A stretch of DNA of 64,000 bases, from positions 310,001 through 374,000 of the forward strand of contig NZ_OZ032159.1 of assembly GCF_964026555.1 (NCBI RefSeq), read 5' to 3'. A model generated the notes under the pieces. It worked only from the letters and a program-made list of their open reading frames with translations. It was not told the DNA's origin and ran no database searches. A program made the position numbers and the translations under genes. Shown here piece by piece: positions 37,606 to 46,923 of this stretch. Positions within the stretch are counted from its first letter, which is position 1, and each line of letters opens with the position of its first letter. Source of the DNA: Candidatus Tisiphia endosymbiont of Beris chalybata (lineage in GTDB: Bacteria > Pseudomonadota > Alphaproteobacteria > Rickettsiales > Rickettsiaceae).

Positions 37606-39540
37606 ATGGATATAGAAATGATAATAAACGCTGCAATATTGATGGTTATGTTGCCGTTAATTTCTAGTATTATCAACGGTGTGTTTGGCAGATATATTAA
37701 TAAAAAATACGCTACTTTAATTTCGAGTAGTGCGATAACTCTAGCGGCCCTACTATCTATCTTAATATTTTACCATGCCGGAATAAATAATAGAATTATT
37801 CATGTTATTCTAGCAAAATGGTTAATAATTTCTGAGTTAAAAATATATTGGGCTATTTATATTGATCCCCTGACCGCTATTATGTTTTTAGTAGTTACTT
37901 GGGTTTCGGCAGTAGTGCATATTTATTCTTTGGGTTATATGAAAGAGGATGAAGGATTGGTGAGGTTTCTATCTTTTCTTTCGTTATTTACCTTTTTTAT
38001 GCTCATTTTAGTATCGGCAGATAATTTCCTACAACTATTTTTTGGCTGGGAAGGGGTTGGGCTATGCTCATATTTATTAATAGGTTTTTGGTATAAAAAA
38101 GAGTCTGCCAATAAGGCAGCAATTAAGGCTTTTATAGTCAACAGGGTAGGGGATTTTGCTTTTATCTTGGGTATCATCACTATTATTATTTATTTTGGCT
38201 CCTTAGAGTTTGCCACTGTTTTTATGAAAGCAGATTCTTTGGCAAATACTCCGTTTATTAGTCCTAAATTTATTAGTATGTTAGGCTTTAAACCTCTAGT
38301 CATTGATGTAATATGCTTCCTATTATTCTTAGGATGTATGGGAAAATCTGCTCAAATTGGTTTCCATATATGGCTGCCTTCAGCTATGGAGGGTCCAACC
38401 CCGGTTTCCGCTCTTATTCATGCTGCCACTATGGTAACAGCCGGGGTATTTTTAATAGCTCGCTGTTCTTATTTATTTGAGTATAGCATCGCAATACGGC
38501 AATTTATTGCTATTATTGGAGGGATTACCTGTTTATTTGCTGCAACTATTGCCATAATGCAGCAGGATATAAAAAAAATTATTGCTTATTCCACCTGTAG
38601 TCAACTAGGATATATGTTTTTGGCGTGCGGGGTATCTGCTTATAATGCAGGCGTATTTCATCTGGTAACACATGCTTTTTTCAAAGCTTTATTATTTTTA
38701 TCAGCGGGCAATGTGATTCATGCTTGTCATGAGCAGGATATTTTTAAAATGGGTGATTTAAAAGGTAAAATGCCCCTTACTTATTGTAATTTTTTAATAG
38801 GATCTTTTGCTCTTATAGGTATTTATCCCCTAGCGGGATTTTATTCGAAAGATGCTATTTTAGAATTAGCTTATAGTAGTGGCAGGATAGGGCTAGTAGT
38901 TTTTGCTATGGGAATTGTTGCCACTATATTAACTAGTATTTATTCTATGAAAATTATTTTATTAGTATTTCATGGTAAAACCAGATTGAGTATAGAGGAT
39001 TACCATAAGGTGCATGAGGCACCAAATATTATGAACTTACCTCTTATTCTTTTAATAGGAGGAAGTTTTTGTTCTGGAATGATCGGGTATTATATCTTGT
39101 CTCTAGATAAACCAAATGGGTATTTTAGGAACAGCATATTTAATGTCCATATTTATCAAAAATTAGTATATCATCCTCCTCTATTGATCAAATTATTGCC
39201 ACTTATTGTGGGGATAATAGGAATTATTTTAGGGGTCTACTTATATACTAACCTTAAACATACCGTAAAACATGGCTTTTTTAGAAAGTTATTATTCAAG
39301 CAATATTATTTTGAAGAAGTTTATCAGATTATTTTCATAAGACCATTATCAAGGCTTAGTAAACTATTCAACATTATTGATCAAAAATTTATTGATAGGC
39401 TAGGGCCAAATGGCCTAGCTAAACTAACCAACTATTTTAGTGTAATAGTGAGTAGATCCCAAACGGGTTATATATTTGATTATACCCTATATATGACTTC
39501 ATTTATTATAGTTGGGATTACTCTCTATATACTCCTCTGA
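37606..39540 (+). CDS. nuoL: NADH-quinone oxidoreductase subunit L
   Basis: 644 residues, many membrane helices. It is one of the antiporter-like, proton-pumping subunits of respiratory complex I. Family marks are [20 protein letters not shown], the [21 protein letters not shown] block and [17 protein letters not shown]. The long C-terminal helix region is present. The gene lies ahead of nuoM, but repeat elements separate the two by about 300 bp. Its TGA stop falls at the edge of a class II repeat. nuoJ and nuoK, which often precede it, are not here. Confidence 0.95.
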   Translation: MDIEMIINAAILMVMLPLISSIINGVFGRYINKKYATLISSSAITLAALLSILIFYHAGINNRIIHVILAKWLIISELKIYWAIYIDPLTAIMFLVVTWVSAVVHIYSLGYMKEDEGLVRFLSFLSLFTFFMLILVSADNFLQLFFGWEGVGLCSYLLIGFWYKKESANKAAIKAFIVNRVGDFAFILGIITIIIYFGSLEFATVFMKADSLANTPFISPKFISMLGFKPLVIDVICFLLFLGCMGKSAQIGFHIWLPSAMEGPTPVSALIHAATMVTAGVFLIARCSYLFEYSIAIRQFIAIIGGITCLFAATIAIMQQDIKKIIAYSTCSQLGYMFLACGVSAYNAGVFHLVTHAFFKALLFLSAGNVIHACHEQDIFKMGDLKGKMPLTYCNFLIGSFALIGIYPLAGFYSKDAILELAYSSGRIGLVVFAMGIVATILTSIYSMKIILLVFHGKTRLSIEDYHKVHEAPNIMNLPLILLIGGSFCSGMIGYYILSLDKPNGYFRNSIFNVHIYQKLVYHPPLLIKLLPLIVGIIGIILGVYLYTNLKHTVKHGFFRKLLFKQYYFEEVYQIIFIRPLSRLSKLFNIIDQKFIDRLGPNGLAKLTNYFSVIVSRSQTGYIFDYTLYMTSFIIVGITLYILL

Positions 39541-39847
39541 TATGAATTTGCATGGATTGTTATTCGGCGCTCTCCTAGATTTACTTCAGCTTCGCTCCTC
39601 AGCCTAGCCGCAAAATCATCGGAAGAGGAGTATACTCTAGGAACTTCAAGAATTGGCGTCGTCTTGCCCTAAAGATCGAGGATGCTCACGTACTTTATAG
39701 TACGCTGCGCTGCTCGACTTTGCCACTCCTCGCTCTTCTTGAAGTTGATTCTATCGTCTACCAACTCTTCAGGTACGAGCAGTATATATACTGCTTTATT
39801 TATAAAATTAATTTGAAAATATGCAAAATTGTTTTTAGGATTTTAAA
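39541..39847. repeat. Two repeat elements between nuoL and nuoM
   Basis: 39539-39622 is a class II element (GATATGAATTTGCATGG ... CGCAAAATCATC) related to the one inside the kinase-like gene. 39632-39785 is nearly identical to 21699-21851, with inverted GAACTTCAAGAA/TTCTTGAAGTT and the core GCTCACGTACTTTATAGTAC. Nothing coding is supported. A ribosome-binding site for nuoM follows at about 39835 (TTTTAGGAT). Confidence 0.75.
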
Positions 39848-41344
39848 ATGTTAGAACTACCTATTTTATCAATAAGTATTTGTCTGCCATTATTAAGTGG
39901 TTTATATATTCTATTATTTATAGGGCAAAGCAAGTCCTCTAATAAGCAAGTTTATGCCATCTACGTGGCAGTCTTAAGCTCTTTTCTTACTTTATTATCA
40001 ACGATTTATTTATTAGTACAATTTGATAACAGCTCTTATAATTATCAATTTATTGAGCAATATAGTTGGATTAAGGCAATAGGGCTAGAATTCCATGTGG
40101 GAGTTGATGGTATTTCAGTATTTTTTATTGTTTTAACATCTTTTTTGACCTTTATTTGTATAATAGCTAGTATATTGACTATACAAAAATATATTAAAGA
40201 GTTTTTACTGTGCTTTTTATTAATAGAAGCTTTTTGTATTGGGGCTTTTGCTTCCATGAATTTGTTATTATTTTACTTATTCTTTGAAATTATTCTAGTC
40301 CCTATGTATATCATTATAGGGATTTGGGGGGGAGAGAATAGAATTTATGCTGCCTTAAAGTTTTTTCTTTATACATTTTTTGGTTCAGTATTTTTCTTGC
40401 TTTCATTAATGTATATTTATAGTCAATTACATAGTTTTAATATCGTGACTCTGAACGTTTTAGTTCCCTTATTGCCCTTATCAATACAGAAAATATTATG
40501 GTTAGCCATTTTTGTGGCTTTTGCGATCAAAGTTCCAATGCTCCCATTTCATACATGGCTTCCTGATGCGCATGTGCAAGCTCCAACTGCGGGTTCGGTT
40601 ATTTTAGCTGGTATATTACTAAAACTCGGCGCCTATGGTTTTTTACGGGTATTATTACCAATGTTTCCAGTTATATCTCAAGAATTTGCCTTTTATGTAT
40701 TAGTGCTCAGTGTATTTGCAGTAATATATAGTTCACTTGTGGCCCTGGCGCAAAAGGATATGAAAAAGATGATAGCTTATTCATCAATAGCCCATATGGG
40801 TTATGTCACTGGAGGAATTTTTAGCCTAACAGAAGAAGGAATTAAAGGAGCAATATTTCAAATGCTTAGCCATGGGATAGTAGCTTCTTCGCTATTTTTA
40901 ATAGTCGGTACTTTATATGATAGACTACATACTAAGGAAATATCGCAATATGGGGGAGTAGCCGATAGGATGCCTGTGCTAGCAGTATTTTTTATGATTT
41001 CTATGCTGGCCTCCATAGGATTACCAGGAACTAGTGGTTTTATAGGGGAATTTTTATCTATAGTCGGTATTTATAAATTTAATATGGTTATAGGGGGCGT
41101 TATAGCAATCGGTATTGTGTTAGGAGCAATTTATATGCTTAAATTATATAAAGAGGTGATGTTAGGGCCAACAAATAATGAACTGGTAAACAAAATGGAA
41201 GACTTAACTTACTATGAAATATTAACTATTGCTCCTCTGTGTACTATCATTATTTATCTAGGGCTTTATCCAACTATAATTATGAATATGCTGCATATTT
41301 CTGTGGATAAAATTTTATTACAATATATTTCTTATGGTTATTAG
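39848..41344 (+). CDS. nuoM: NADH-quinone oxidoreductase subunit M
   Basis: 498 residues, polytopic, another proton-pumping antiporter-like subunit of complex I. Motifs are FFEIILVPMYIIIGIWGG with the key membrane Glu, AIKVPMLPFHTWLPDAHVQAPTAGSVILAG, and MIAYSSIAHMGYV. The length is standard. No nuoN follows, as is also the case in Rickettsia, where nuoN is elsewhere. The sequence just after the stop (GGTTCTGTAAAGG) resembles that after pbpC and gltA. Confidence 0.95.
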   Translation: MLELPILSISICLPLLSGLYILLFIGQSKSSNKQVYAIYVAVLSSFLTLLSTIYLLVQFDNSSYNYQFIEQYSWIKAIGLEFHVGVDGISVFFIVLTSFLTFICIIASILTIQKYIKEFLLCFLLIEAFCIGAFASMNLLLFYLFFEIILVPMYIIIGIWGGENRIYAALKFFLYTFFGSVFFLLSLMYIYSQLHSFNIVTLNVLVPLLPLSIQKILWLAIFVAFAIKVPMLPFHTWLPDAHVQAPTAGSVILAGILLKLGAYGFLRVLLPMFPVISQEFAFYVLVLSVFAVIYSSLVALAQKDMKKMIAYSSIAHMGYVTGGIFSLTEEGIKGAIFQMLSHGIVASSLFLIVGTLYDRLHTKEISQYGGVADRMPVLAVFFMISMLASIGLPGTSGFIGEFLSIVGIYKFNMVIGGVIAIGIVLGAIYMLKLYKEVMLGPTNNELVNKMEDLTYYEILTIAPLCTIIIYLGLYPTIIMNMLHISVDKILLQYISYGY

Positions 41345-41398
41345 GTTCTGTAAAGGAAATTTTTATAGCTTGATTTATGCGTATTTTATCTGCAAAAT

Positions 41399-41432
41399 GG
41401 TCTACCAACTCTTCAGGTACGAGCAGTATACA
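41399..41432. repeat. Solo tail of the 39632-39785 repeat
   Basis: GTCTACCAACTCTTCAGGTACGAGCAGTATA-type sequence is repeated here without the rest of the element. It is identical over about 30 bases to the tail at 39756-39785. Confidence 0.7.
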
Positions 41433-41589
41433 GGTAGGCTTAATAAAATTTTGAGCATTAATTTCCTTTTTAAATTTTAATCAATTTTTAGTATTTTAAA
41501 TCTCTACCCTGTCAGTTTGATGTTTATTGCTTGTAATAGTAAGGCAACTATTGTAAAACCATAGATATAGGTCTAAAGAGGAACGAAAA

Positions 41590-41832
41590 ATGGGAAGGAA
41601 ATCCAATACTAATAACACCGCTGCAAGGGAAACCGAAATGGAAAGAGAAAAACGTTTAGATCGGGAAGAGTCAGCTAAAAAACTAAAAGCAATCATATTT
41701 GTTGTGGTGCCTCTTTTAATCGCATTTTTAGTATTCAGCTACTTTTTTCTTAACTCCATAGAAGAAAAGAGTAAAATGTTAGAAACGCAAACAAGTGGGG
41801 GAAGTGGTACAGAAGGGTCACAAGATAAATAA
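41590..41832 (+). CDS. Small single-helix membrane protein
   Basis: 80 residues. A highly charged N-terminal half (REKRLDREESAKK) precedes one hydrophobic helix (about 37-55, IIFVVVPLLIAFLVFSYFF). A hydrophilic tail ends in Gly- and Ser-rich sequence. ATG is preceded by AAAGAGGAACG. It is not recognised as a named family. The charge distribution suggests that the N-terminus stays in the cytoplasm. It follows nuoM by 245 bp but shows no sign of being a complex I subunit. Confidence 0.6.
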   Translation: MGRKSNTNNTAARETEMEREKRLDREESAKKLKAIIFVVVPLLIAFLVFSYFFLNSIEEKSKMLETQTSGGSGTEGSQDK

Positions 41833-41890
41833 ACTACTTCTATTATAAATTTACGACTGAGTGAGTCAAGATTATAGTAGAGAATAAAAC

Positions 41891-42083
41891 GGCATTGCCG
41901 ATAAATAGTTGATGCCTGAGCATTGTCATTGCGAAAAGGCCAGAAGGCTTATGAAGCAATCTCGAAAAATCCTGCAAACAAACCAATGTTTCCTGGATTA
42001 CCGCGCTACGCTCGCTTAGCTCATAACGTTTACGGTATCCAAGCACAATCTTTGATCGCCATCAACTATTTATCGGCAATGCC
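41891..42083. repeat. 193-bp palindromic element with 24-bp perfect ends
   Basis: GGCATTGCCGATAAATAGTT (from 41891) and its complement, ending at 42083, give perfect 24-bp inverted ends. The interior contains CATTGCGAAAAGGCC and TTTCCTGGATTACCGCGCTA, reminiscent of a short repeat widespread in Rickettsiales and other intracellular bacteria. A single end also occurs at 22181-22197 at the 3' end of mipZ. Confidence 0.85.
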
Positions 42084-42091
42084 AATAAAAT

Positions 42092-42098
42092 AGGAGGT
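42092..42098 (+). promoter_or_regulatory. Strong ribosome-binding site that decides the muramidase start
   Basis: AGGAGGT lies 10 bases before ATG 42109. A GTG at 42097 in the same frame overlaps this site and is therefore not the start. Confidence 0.75.
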
Positions 42099-42108
42099 GA
42101 ATTTATAT

Positions 42109-42732
42109 ATGAGCCAATATGAGCAAGCCATTGATGTCTCATGGCATCAAGGGGATATTGACTGGGAGAAAGTAAAAAATGCGGGCATTAAGCATGTGAT
42201 GATTAAGGCGACCGAAGGGTTTACTATCCAAGATCATAAGTTTTTATATAACTGGGCAAAAGCTCAAGAAAACGGCATCCACCCTAAAGCTTACCATTAT
42301 TTTAAAGCACTCTCAAGCACTCCTACCGAGCAAGGAGTAAATATTAGCAAGGTCTTAGGGCAGTGCGGCTTTAATAACGATAAAGACATATTAGCCATTG
42401 ATATAGAAGAGGGAGGCAATCAGCGCGCCACCGCTATGCAAATAGCGCATAATCTTTATGAGTTAATAGTAGATCTAGAAAGCAAGCAAATTAGAAATAT
42501 ATACATTTATTGTAGTAATAATTATTGGGAAAATCATGTCAATTGGCAGGCTTATGATTTTAGTAAATATCCCTTGTGGATAGCCTCCTGGCACGACCCC
42601 AATGACCTTCCTCTCTCCCCCCAAATTCCCACTACCTGGCAAAATAAAGGCTGGGCTTTTTGGCAATATTCTGACCATGGTAAAATTGATGGAATTGACG
42701 GTTATGTCGATTTAGATTTTATAAAAAGTTGA
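42109..42732 (+). CDS. GH25 family muramidase (lysozyme)
   Basis: A 207-residue single-domain protein. The GH25 fold is shown by the opening AIDVSWHQGDIDW (catalytic Asp), IKATEGFT, and AIDIEEG (Asp and catalytic Glu). The closing strands are WAFWQYSDHG and GYVDLDF. These enzymes cut the MurNAc-GlcNAc bond of peptidoglycan. There is no signal peptide or wall-binding domain, which is unusual for a self-directed wall hydrolase. Phage, interbacterial, or host-directed secretion are all possible. The gene stands alone behind a 193-bp palindromic element, so acquisition by transfer is plausible but unproven. Confidence 0.87.
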   Translation: MSQYEQAIDVSWHQGDIDWEKVKNAGIKHVMIKATEGFTIQDHKFLYNWAKAQENGIHPKAYHYFKALSSTPTEQGVNISKVLGQCGFNNDKDILAIDIEEGGNQRATAMQIAHNLYELIVDLESKQIRNIYIYCSNNYWENHVNWQAYDFSKYPLWIASWHDPNDLPLSPQIPTTWQNKGWAFWQYSDHGKIDGIDGYVDLDFIKS

Positions 42733-42822
42733 AATATTATTATATGTTTTTTATTGCTTATGCTACGCTAAATTCCTAAGGGATTTGCAAGGTAAATAAT
42801 AACTTATAGAGAGAAAGATATT

Positions 42823-44163
42823 ATGGGAAATGAAGAAGATATTAAACGCATATTAGAATTAATGCGTACTACGCCACTAGTAGAACTAGAGGAGCAATGG
42901 TCTCAGTTTTCACGACAGGTTGACTTCTCCACAATGCATGAGGAAGAATTAGTCAATACAGTTAAGGGAAGCGGTATAAATCTTGATATGATTAGTACCG
43001 ATAGACAGACGTTTTTATTATGGTCAATACGCGCGGCAGTACGCACAGGGCAGGAGAGGCTGACTAGAATATTATTGAAAGCTGGGGCTAATCCCAATCT
43101 CTCTATAGATAACAAGTGGATATTAAGTAGCTCAATAGAGTATATAGAGGATATGCGCCACTTGATAAGCCCGGTTGCTCAAGATAGGGCATTTAAAAAA
43201 ATAGTGGAGTTGTTGATTGAACATAATGCGGACGTAGAGTCTGCTGTGAAGCACAGTAATTTGTTTCATAATACGGATCATAAATTACTCAAGCTACTCC
43301 TTAGTAAATGTAGTCCGGAATTTATCAAAGATAATATAGATATTGGTCTTGCTCCAAATGGTAACATTCCCTTAATAAGTGCAAATTTTGAGAAGGCACA
43401 AATCTTGCTTGAATACGGTGCGAATCCTAATGCTGTAAATCTACAAGGTAATAATGCTTTACATATGGCTGGAAACCTCAAAAAAGTACAAATCTTACTT
43501 AAACATGGTGCGAATCCTAATGCTGTAAATCTACAAGGTAATAATGCTTTACATATGGCAGCTATGCATGATATCATACCAGACCATATTGCCATATTAG
43601 AATTACTAATTAACAATAAGGCTGATATAGGGGCTAGAAATGTAGATAGAAACACTCCTTTCGATTTAGCAAGAGAGAAGTTTTATTCTATACACCCAGT
43701 CGCTAAGTTAATCCGTGATTATGAAGCAAGAATAGATGTAGTAGCTAATAATGTAATTCGTCGTATAAACGGAGAAGTATTGTCGACTCAAGAGCTGGAT
43801 GAATTTGTACATATTAATAATATTCAACCACAGTTGTTAGTTGCAAAAATAGGAGAGAAAAATAGTGCTATTGATGCTTCAAAGGAGATCAAGAAGTTAG
43901 AGAACTATAGGTCAGAGAATTTTGGCCGCCTTAGTCGGATACATGCAAGAGCAATACCACAGAAAGAGAATAAGGATGAACCGAGCCTTGCTGATCTTGC
44001 TAGAGAACCTGCCTTATTCCGCCAAATTTTTCAGCATCTTCAATTCGCCCATATAAAGACTTCTACCTCTACGCCAGGCAGTTCGCATACTACGCAAGCA
44101 GCGCGTAGAAATCAGGCACCTTCAACTTCCCGTGGTGGTGGTAACGGGGGAAGGAAAGTGTAA
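42823..44163 (+). CDS. Ankyrin-repeat protein with a recent internal duplication
   Basis: 446 residues. Ankyrin repeats cover about residues 60-300. Two neighbouring units share HGANPNAVNLQGNNALHMA with almost no DNA change: the block at 43399 recurs 90 bp later with more than 50 identical bases, a recent tandem duplication. The unit is 30 residues, shorter than the usual 33. The C-terminal 130 residues are helical with a low-complexity tail (STSTPGSSHTTQAARR, Gly-rich end). No signal peptide is visible. Such proteins often act in the host cell after secretion; this is inference. Confidence 0.82.
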   Translation: MGNEEDIKRILELMRTTPLVELEEQWSQFSRQVDFSTMHEEELVNTVKGSGINLDMISTDRQTFLLWSIRAAVRTGQERLTRILLKAGANPNLSIDNKWILSSSIEYIEDMRHLISPVAQDRAFKKIVELLIEHNADVESAVKHSNLFHNTDHKLLKLLLSKCSPEFIKDNIDIGLAPNGNIPLISANFEKAQILLEYGANPNAVNLQGNNALHMAGNLKKVQILLKHGANPNAVNLQGNNALHMAAMHDIIPDHIAILELLINNKADIGARNVDRNTPFDLAREKFYSIHPVAKLIRDYEARIDVVANNVIRRINGEVLSTQELDEFVHINNIQPQLLVAKIGEKNSAIDASKEIKKLENYRSENFGRLSRIHARAIPQKENKDEPSLADLAREPALFRQIFQHLQFAHIKTSTSTPGSSHTTQAARRNQAPSTSRGGGNGGRKV

Positions 44164-44172
44164 AAGGGAAAT

Positions 44173-45204
44173 TTATAGCTCTTCCAAGCTCCACCTAGCT
44201 TTTGGGCAAAAATTTAAAGGACTAGAGAGATTATTTTTCATTCTCTCTAGTCCGGCAAAAGCAATCATCGCCGCGTTATCTGTGCATAGTTGGGGCGGTG
44301 GTACTATAAATTGGTAGCCTAGCTTTTCTGCCTGGGCCTTTAGAATAGTGCGAAGGTAATGATTTGCTGCCACCCCCCCAGCTATAACAAAAGTTTTTTG
44401 TTTTAAAGTAAATTCTTGCATAAATGTTTGATACATGAGGGCACTATTATGCATTTTTGCTACTAGGATTTCGCCCACCACATACTGAAAGCTGGCCGCT
44501 ATATCATTAATTTCCTTCTCTCCTATGGGCAGTAATTTTGAGATTAATATCCGCACCGCTGTTTTTAAACCAGAAAACGACATATTACAATTATGTTGAT
44601 TTATAATAGGTTTAGGTAAAGCATATTGATACGGATTACCAAATTTTGCTCGCGCTTCAATTTCCGGCCCACCCGGGAACGGTAAATTTAGCATTTTTGC
44701 TACTTTATCAAACGCCTCCCCAACGGAATCGTCAATAGTTTGACCTAAAATTTTATACTTGCCCAGATCCTGTACGGCAATAAATTGGCTATGCCCTCCT
44801 GAGACTAATAGGAGTAAATAAGGATAGGTAACGTCATTAGTTAATCTACAGGTCAGTACGTGACCCTCAAGATGATTAACCGCAATAAACGGTTTGTCGA
44901 GCACGCTAGCAAGTGTCCTACCAAACATTGATCCCACTATTACTCCGCCAATTAAGCCAGGGCCAGAAGTAGCAGCAATCCCATCAATCTGTAATAGGGT
45001 CAATCCAGCTTCTCTTAAGGCAGCAGCTAGCGCTTTTGCTAAATTATGCAAGTGAGATCTAGCAGCAATTTCAGGTACCACCCCTTGAAATAGTTCGTGC
45101 TCTTTATTTTGGGAAATAACAATGTTTGATAAAATTTTCCTATTTGCCGTTACTATCGCTACGCCAGTATCATCACAACTTGATTCAATACCTAATATAT
45201 TAAT
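44173..45204 (-). CDS. tsaD: tRNA threonylcarbamoyladenosine synthase subunit TsaD, apparent ATT start
   Basis: 343 residues if started at ATT 45204. It is the catalytic subunit for t6A37 formation in ANN-decoding tRNAs. The conserved N-terminus [18 protein letters not shown], the metal site HLEGH and the SGGHSQ motif are all present. The first ATG-like codon in frame is GTG at 45081, which would delete the first 41 conserved residues including GIESSCDD. Between the upstream in-frame stop and GIESS there is no ATG, GTG or TTG. Only CTG or ATT remain, and ATT has GGAAGG 4 bases ahead. The gene follows gatB by 13 bp. A perfect 12-bp hairpin lies inside its 3' part at 44219-44253. Confidence 0.88.
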   Translation of the reverse strand: MNILGIESSCDDTGVAIVTANRKILSNIVISQNKEHELFQGVVPEIAARSHLHNLAKALAAALREAGLTLLQIDGIAATSGPGLIGGVIVGSMFGRTLASVLDKPFIAVNHLEGHVLTCRLTNDVTYPYLLLLVSGGHSQFIAVQDLGKYKILGQTIDDSVGEAFDKVAKMLNLPFPGGPEIEARAKFGNPYQYALPKPIINQHNCNMSFSGLKTAVRILISKLLPIGEKEINDIAASFQYVVGEILVAKMHNSALMYQTFMQEFTLKQKTFVIAGGVAANHYLRTILKAQAEKLGYQFIVPPPQLCTDNAAMIAFAGLERMKNNLSSPLNFCPKARWSLEEL

Positions 45205-45217
45205 AGAGCCTTCCAGA

Positions 45218-46666
45218 TTATTTAAGTTTTTCCTTTAATAAGCTATTAACTAAAGTAGGATTTGCTTTACCTTCAGTTTTTTTCATAACCTGCCCTACAA
45301 AAAAGCCAAATAATTTTTCCTTCCCGCTTTTATACTCAGTAACAGCATCAGTATTGTTTAATAGTATTTCATCAATTATAGAGGATAGAAGGTCAGGATC
45401 AGAAAGCTGAATTAAAGCTTTCTCTGTGATAATCTCTTGGGCAGTTTGACCTGTTTCAAACATGGTTTCAAAAACTATTTTGGCAATTTTGCCAGAAATT
45501 ACTCCCTCTTCTATTAATTTTACCATTTGCGCCAGCATCTGGGGGGTGATCTTACATTCACTTAAATTTATTGAATATTTATTAAGTTGCCCAAATAATT
45601 CACTAATAATCCAGTTAGCCAGTATTTTAGGGCTACACAGCAGAACGGCAGACTCAAAATATTGGGTGACGAGCTCATCAGCCGCTAGCACTTCTGCATC
45701 ATAGTTGCTTAAGCCGTATTCTGCTTTATATCTTTCAATTTTCTCATCAGGCAGTTCAGGTAATTCTGCCGCTAATTTATTAATTAGCTCTTCGGATAGA
45801 ATTAAGGGTAATAGATCTGGGTCAGGAAAATAACGATAATCATGTGATTCTTCTTTTAAACGCATGGTCCTAGTTTCCCCAGTATTATCATCAAATAATC
45901 TGGTTTCTTGTAGTATTACCTGCCCTTTTTCAATTAAATTTACTTGTCTGTTTGCTTCAAACTCAATAGCTCTCATAATATTACGAATAGAATTTAAGTT
46001 TTTAATTTCACATCTTACTCCCAATTCGGCCCCGGGCAGCCTAACAGATACATTAGCATCACACCGTAGAGAACCTTTCTCCATATCTCCATCACAACTT
46101 CCTATATAACGTAGTAACGTCCTAAGCTTACGAACAAATTCTGCAGCTTCTTCAGGTGATTTAAGATCAGGCTCACTCACAATTTCCATTAACCCTATAC
46201 CCGCTCTATTCAAATCAATAAAAGTATAATAAGGTGATTGATCATGTATGGATTTCCCAGCATCCTGTTCTAAATGTAATCTATTAATTCTAATTCTTTG
46301 TATGCCACGTTCTTGGGTAGATATATCTAAATAACCGTCTTGTACAATGGGATTATAGAATTGAGAAATTTGATAGCCAGCTGGTAAATCAGGATAAAAA
46401 TAATTTTTACGATCAAAACGGGAGTGTAAATTAATTTGAGCATTAAGTCCAAGACCAGTCTTAATTGCTTGATGGACACAATACTCATTTAATACTGGTA
46501 GCATCCCTGGCATAGCCGCATCAATTAAAGACACTTGCGAGTTAGGAACTGCGGCAAATGCGGTTGAGCTGGAGGAAAAAAGCTTGGATTTAGAAGAAAT
46601 TTGCGCATGAATTTCTACACCTATTACATATTCCCATGTGCCTGTATTGCCAATAATATAAGACAT
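45218..46666 (-). CDS. gatB: Asp/Glu-tRNA(Asn/Gln) amidotransferase subunit B
   Basis: 482 residues from ATG 46666 ([22 protein letters not shown]). A longer frame to 46765 only reads into the neighbouring palindromic element ([18 protein letters not shown]) and is rejected. GatB binds misacylated tRNA and activates it for amidation. Visible marks are [22 protein letters not shown] and [12 protein letters not shown], with the tail domain at the C-terminus. Together with gatA and gatC at 46924-48739 it forms GatCAB, needed to make Gln-tRNA and perhaps Asn-tRNA. In this genome gatB is separated from gatA by a repeat and is followed by tsaD. Confidence 0.95.
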   Translation of the reverse strand: MSYIIGNTGTWEYVIGVEIHAQISSKSKLFSSSSTAFAAVPNSQVSLIDAAMPGMLPVLNEYCVHQAIKTGLGLNAQINLHSRFDRKNYFYPDLPAGYQISQFYNPIVQDGYLDISTQERGIQRIRINRLHLEQDAGKSIHDQSPYYTFIDLNRAGIGLMEIVSEPDLKSPEEAAEFVRKLRTLLRYIGSCDGDMEKGSLRCDANVSVRLPGAELGVRCEIKNLNSIRNIMRAIEFEANRQVNLIEKGQVILQETRLFDDNTGETRTMRLKEESHDYRYFPDPDLLPLILSEELINKLAAELPELPDEKIERYKAEYGLSNYDAEVLAADELVTQYFESAVLLCSPKILANWIISELFGQLNKYSINLSECKITPQMLAQMVKLIEEGVISGKIAKIVFETMFETGQTAQEIITEKALIQLSDPDLLSSIIDEILLNNTDAVTEYKSGKEKLFGFFVGQVMKKTEGKANPTLVNSLLKEKLK

Positions 46667-46705
46667 TTTAAATCCTAATATAACCTCAATTTGATATAAA
46701 AATAT

Positions 46706-46869
46706 TAGACTTCCTGCATAAGTCGATCTAGTGGGTGTCGAGCTAGCGGGTAATTTTGTTGTCAAAACGCGGCCTGACGCTCCTCATGTACATTTGAGTA
46801 TGCAAGTGCAGCTCGGCTTCGTTTTTCCTAAAAATCTCTCCTCTATTTTCGACTTATACAGGAAGTCTA
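46706..46869. repeat. Palindromic element with TAGACTTCCTGCATAAGTCGA ends (164 bp)
   Basis: Left end 46706-46726 and right end 46849-46869 are inverted repeats with one mismatch. The interior, read on the minus strand, contains AGATTTTTAGGAAAAACGAAG, CATGAGGAGCG and GACAACAAAATTACC. This is the same core as the 146-bp class I element but with different ends and 18 extra bases. It separates gatA from gatB. Confidence 0.82.
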
Positions 46870-46923
46870 TTTTATCAAATCTGTTTGTTTAAATAATAGA
46901 GTTCTTGCATAGTTAAAACAATT

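Noticed and set aside
41891..42083. Phage attachment site next to the muramidase
   Set aside because: The ends are inverted, not direct repeats, and no integrase or phage gene is present.
46667..46765. N-terminal extension of GatB
   Set aside because: The added residues come from the palindromic element; the conserved GatB start MSYIIGNTG at 46666 is sufficient.
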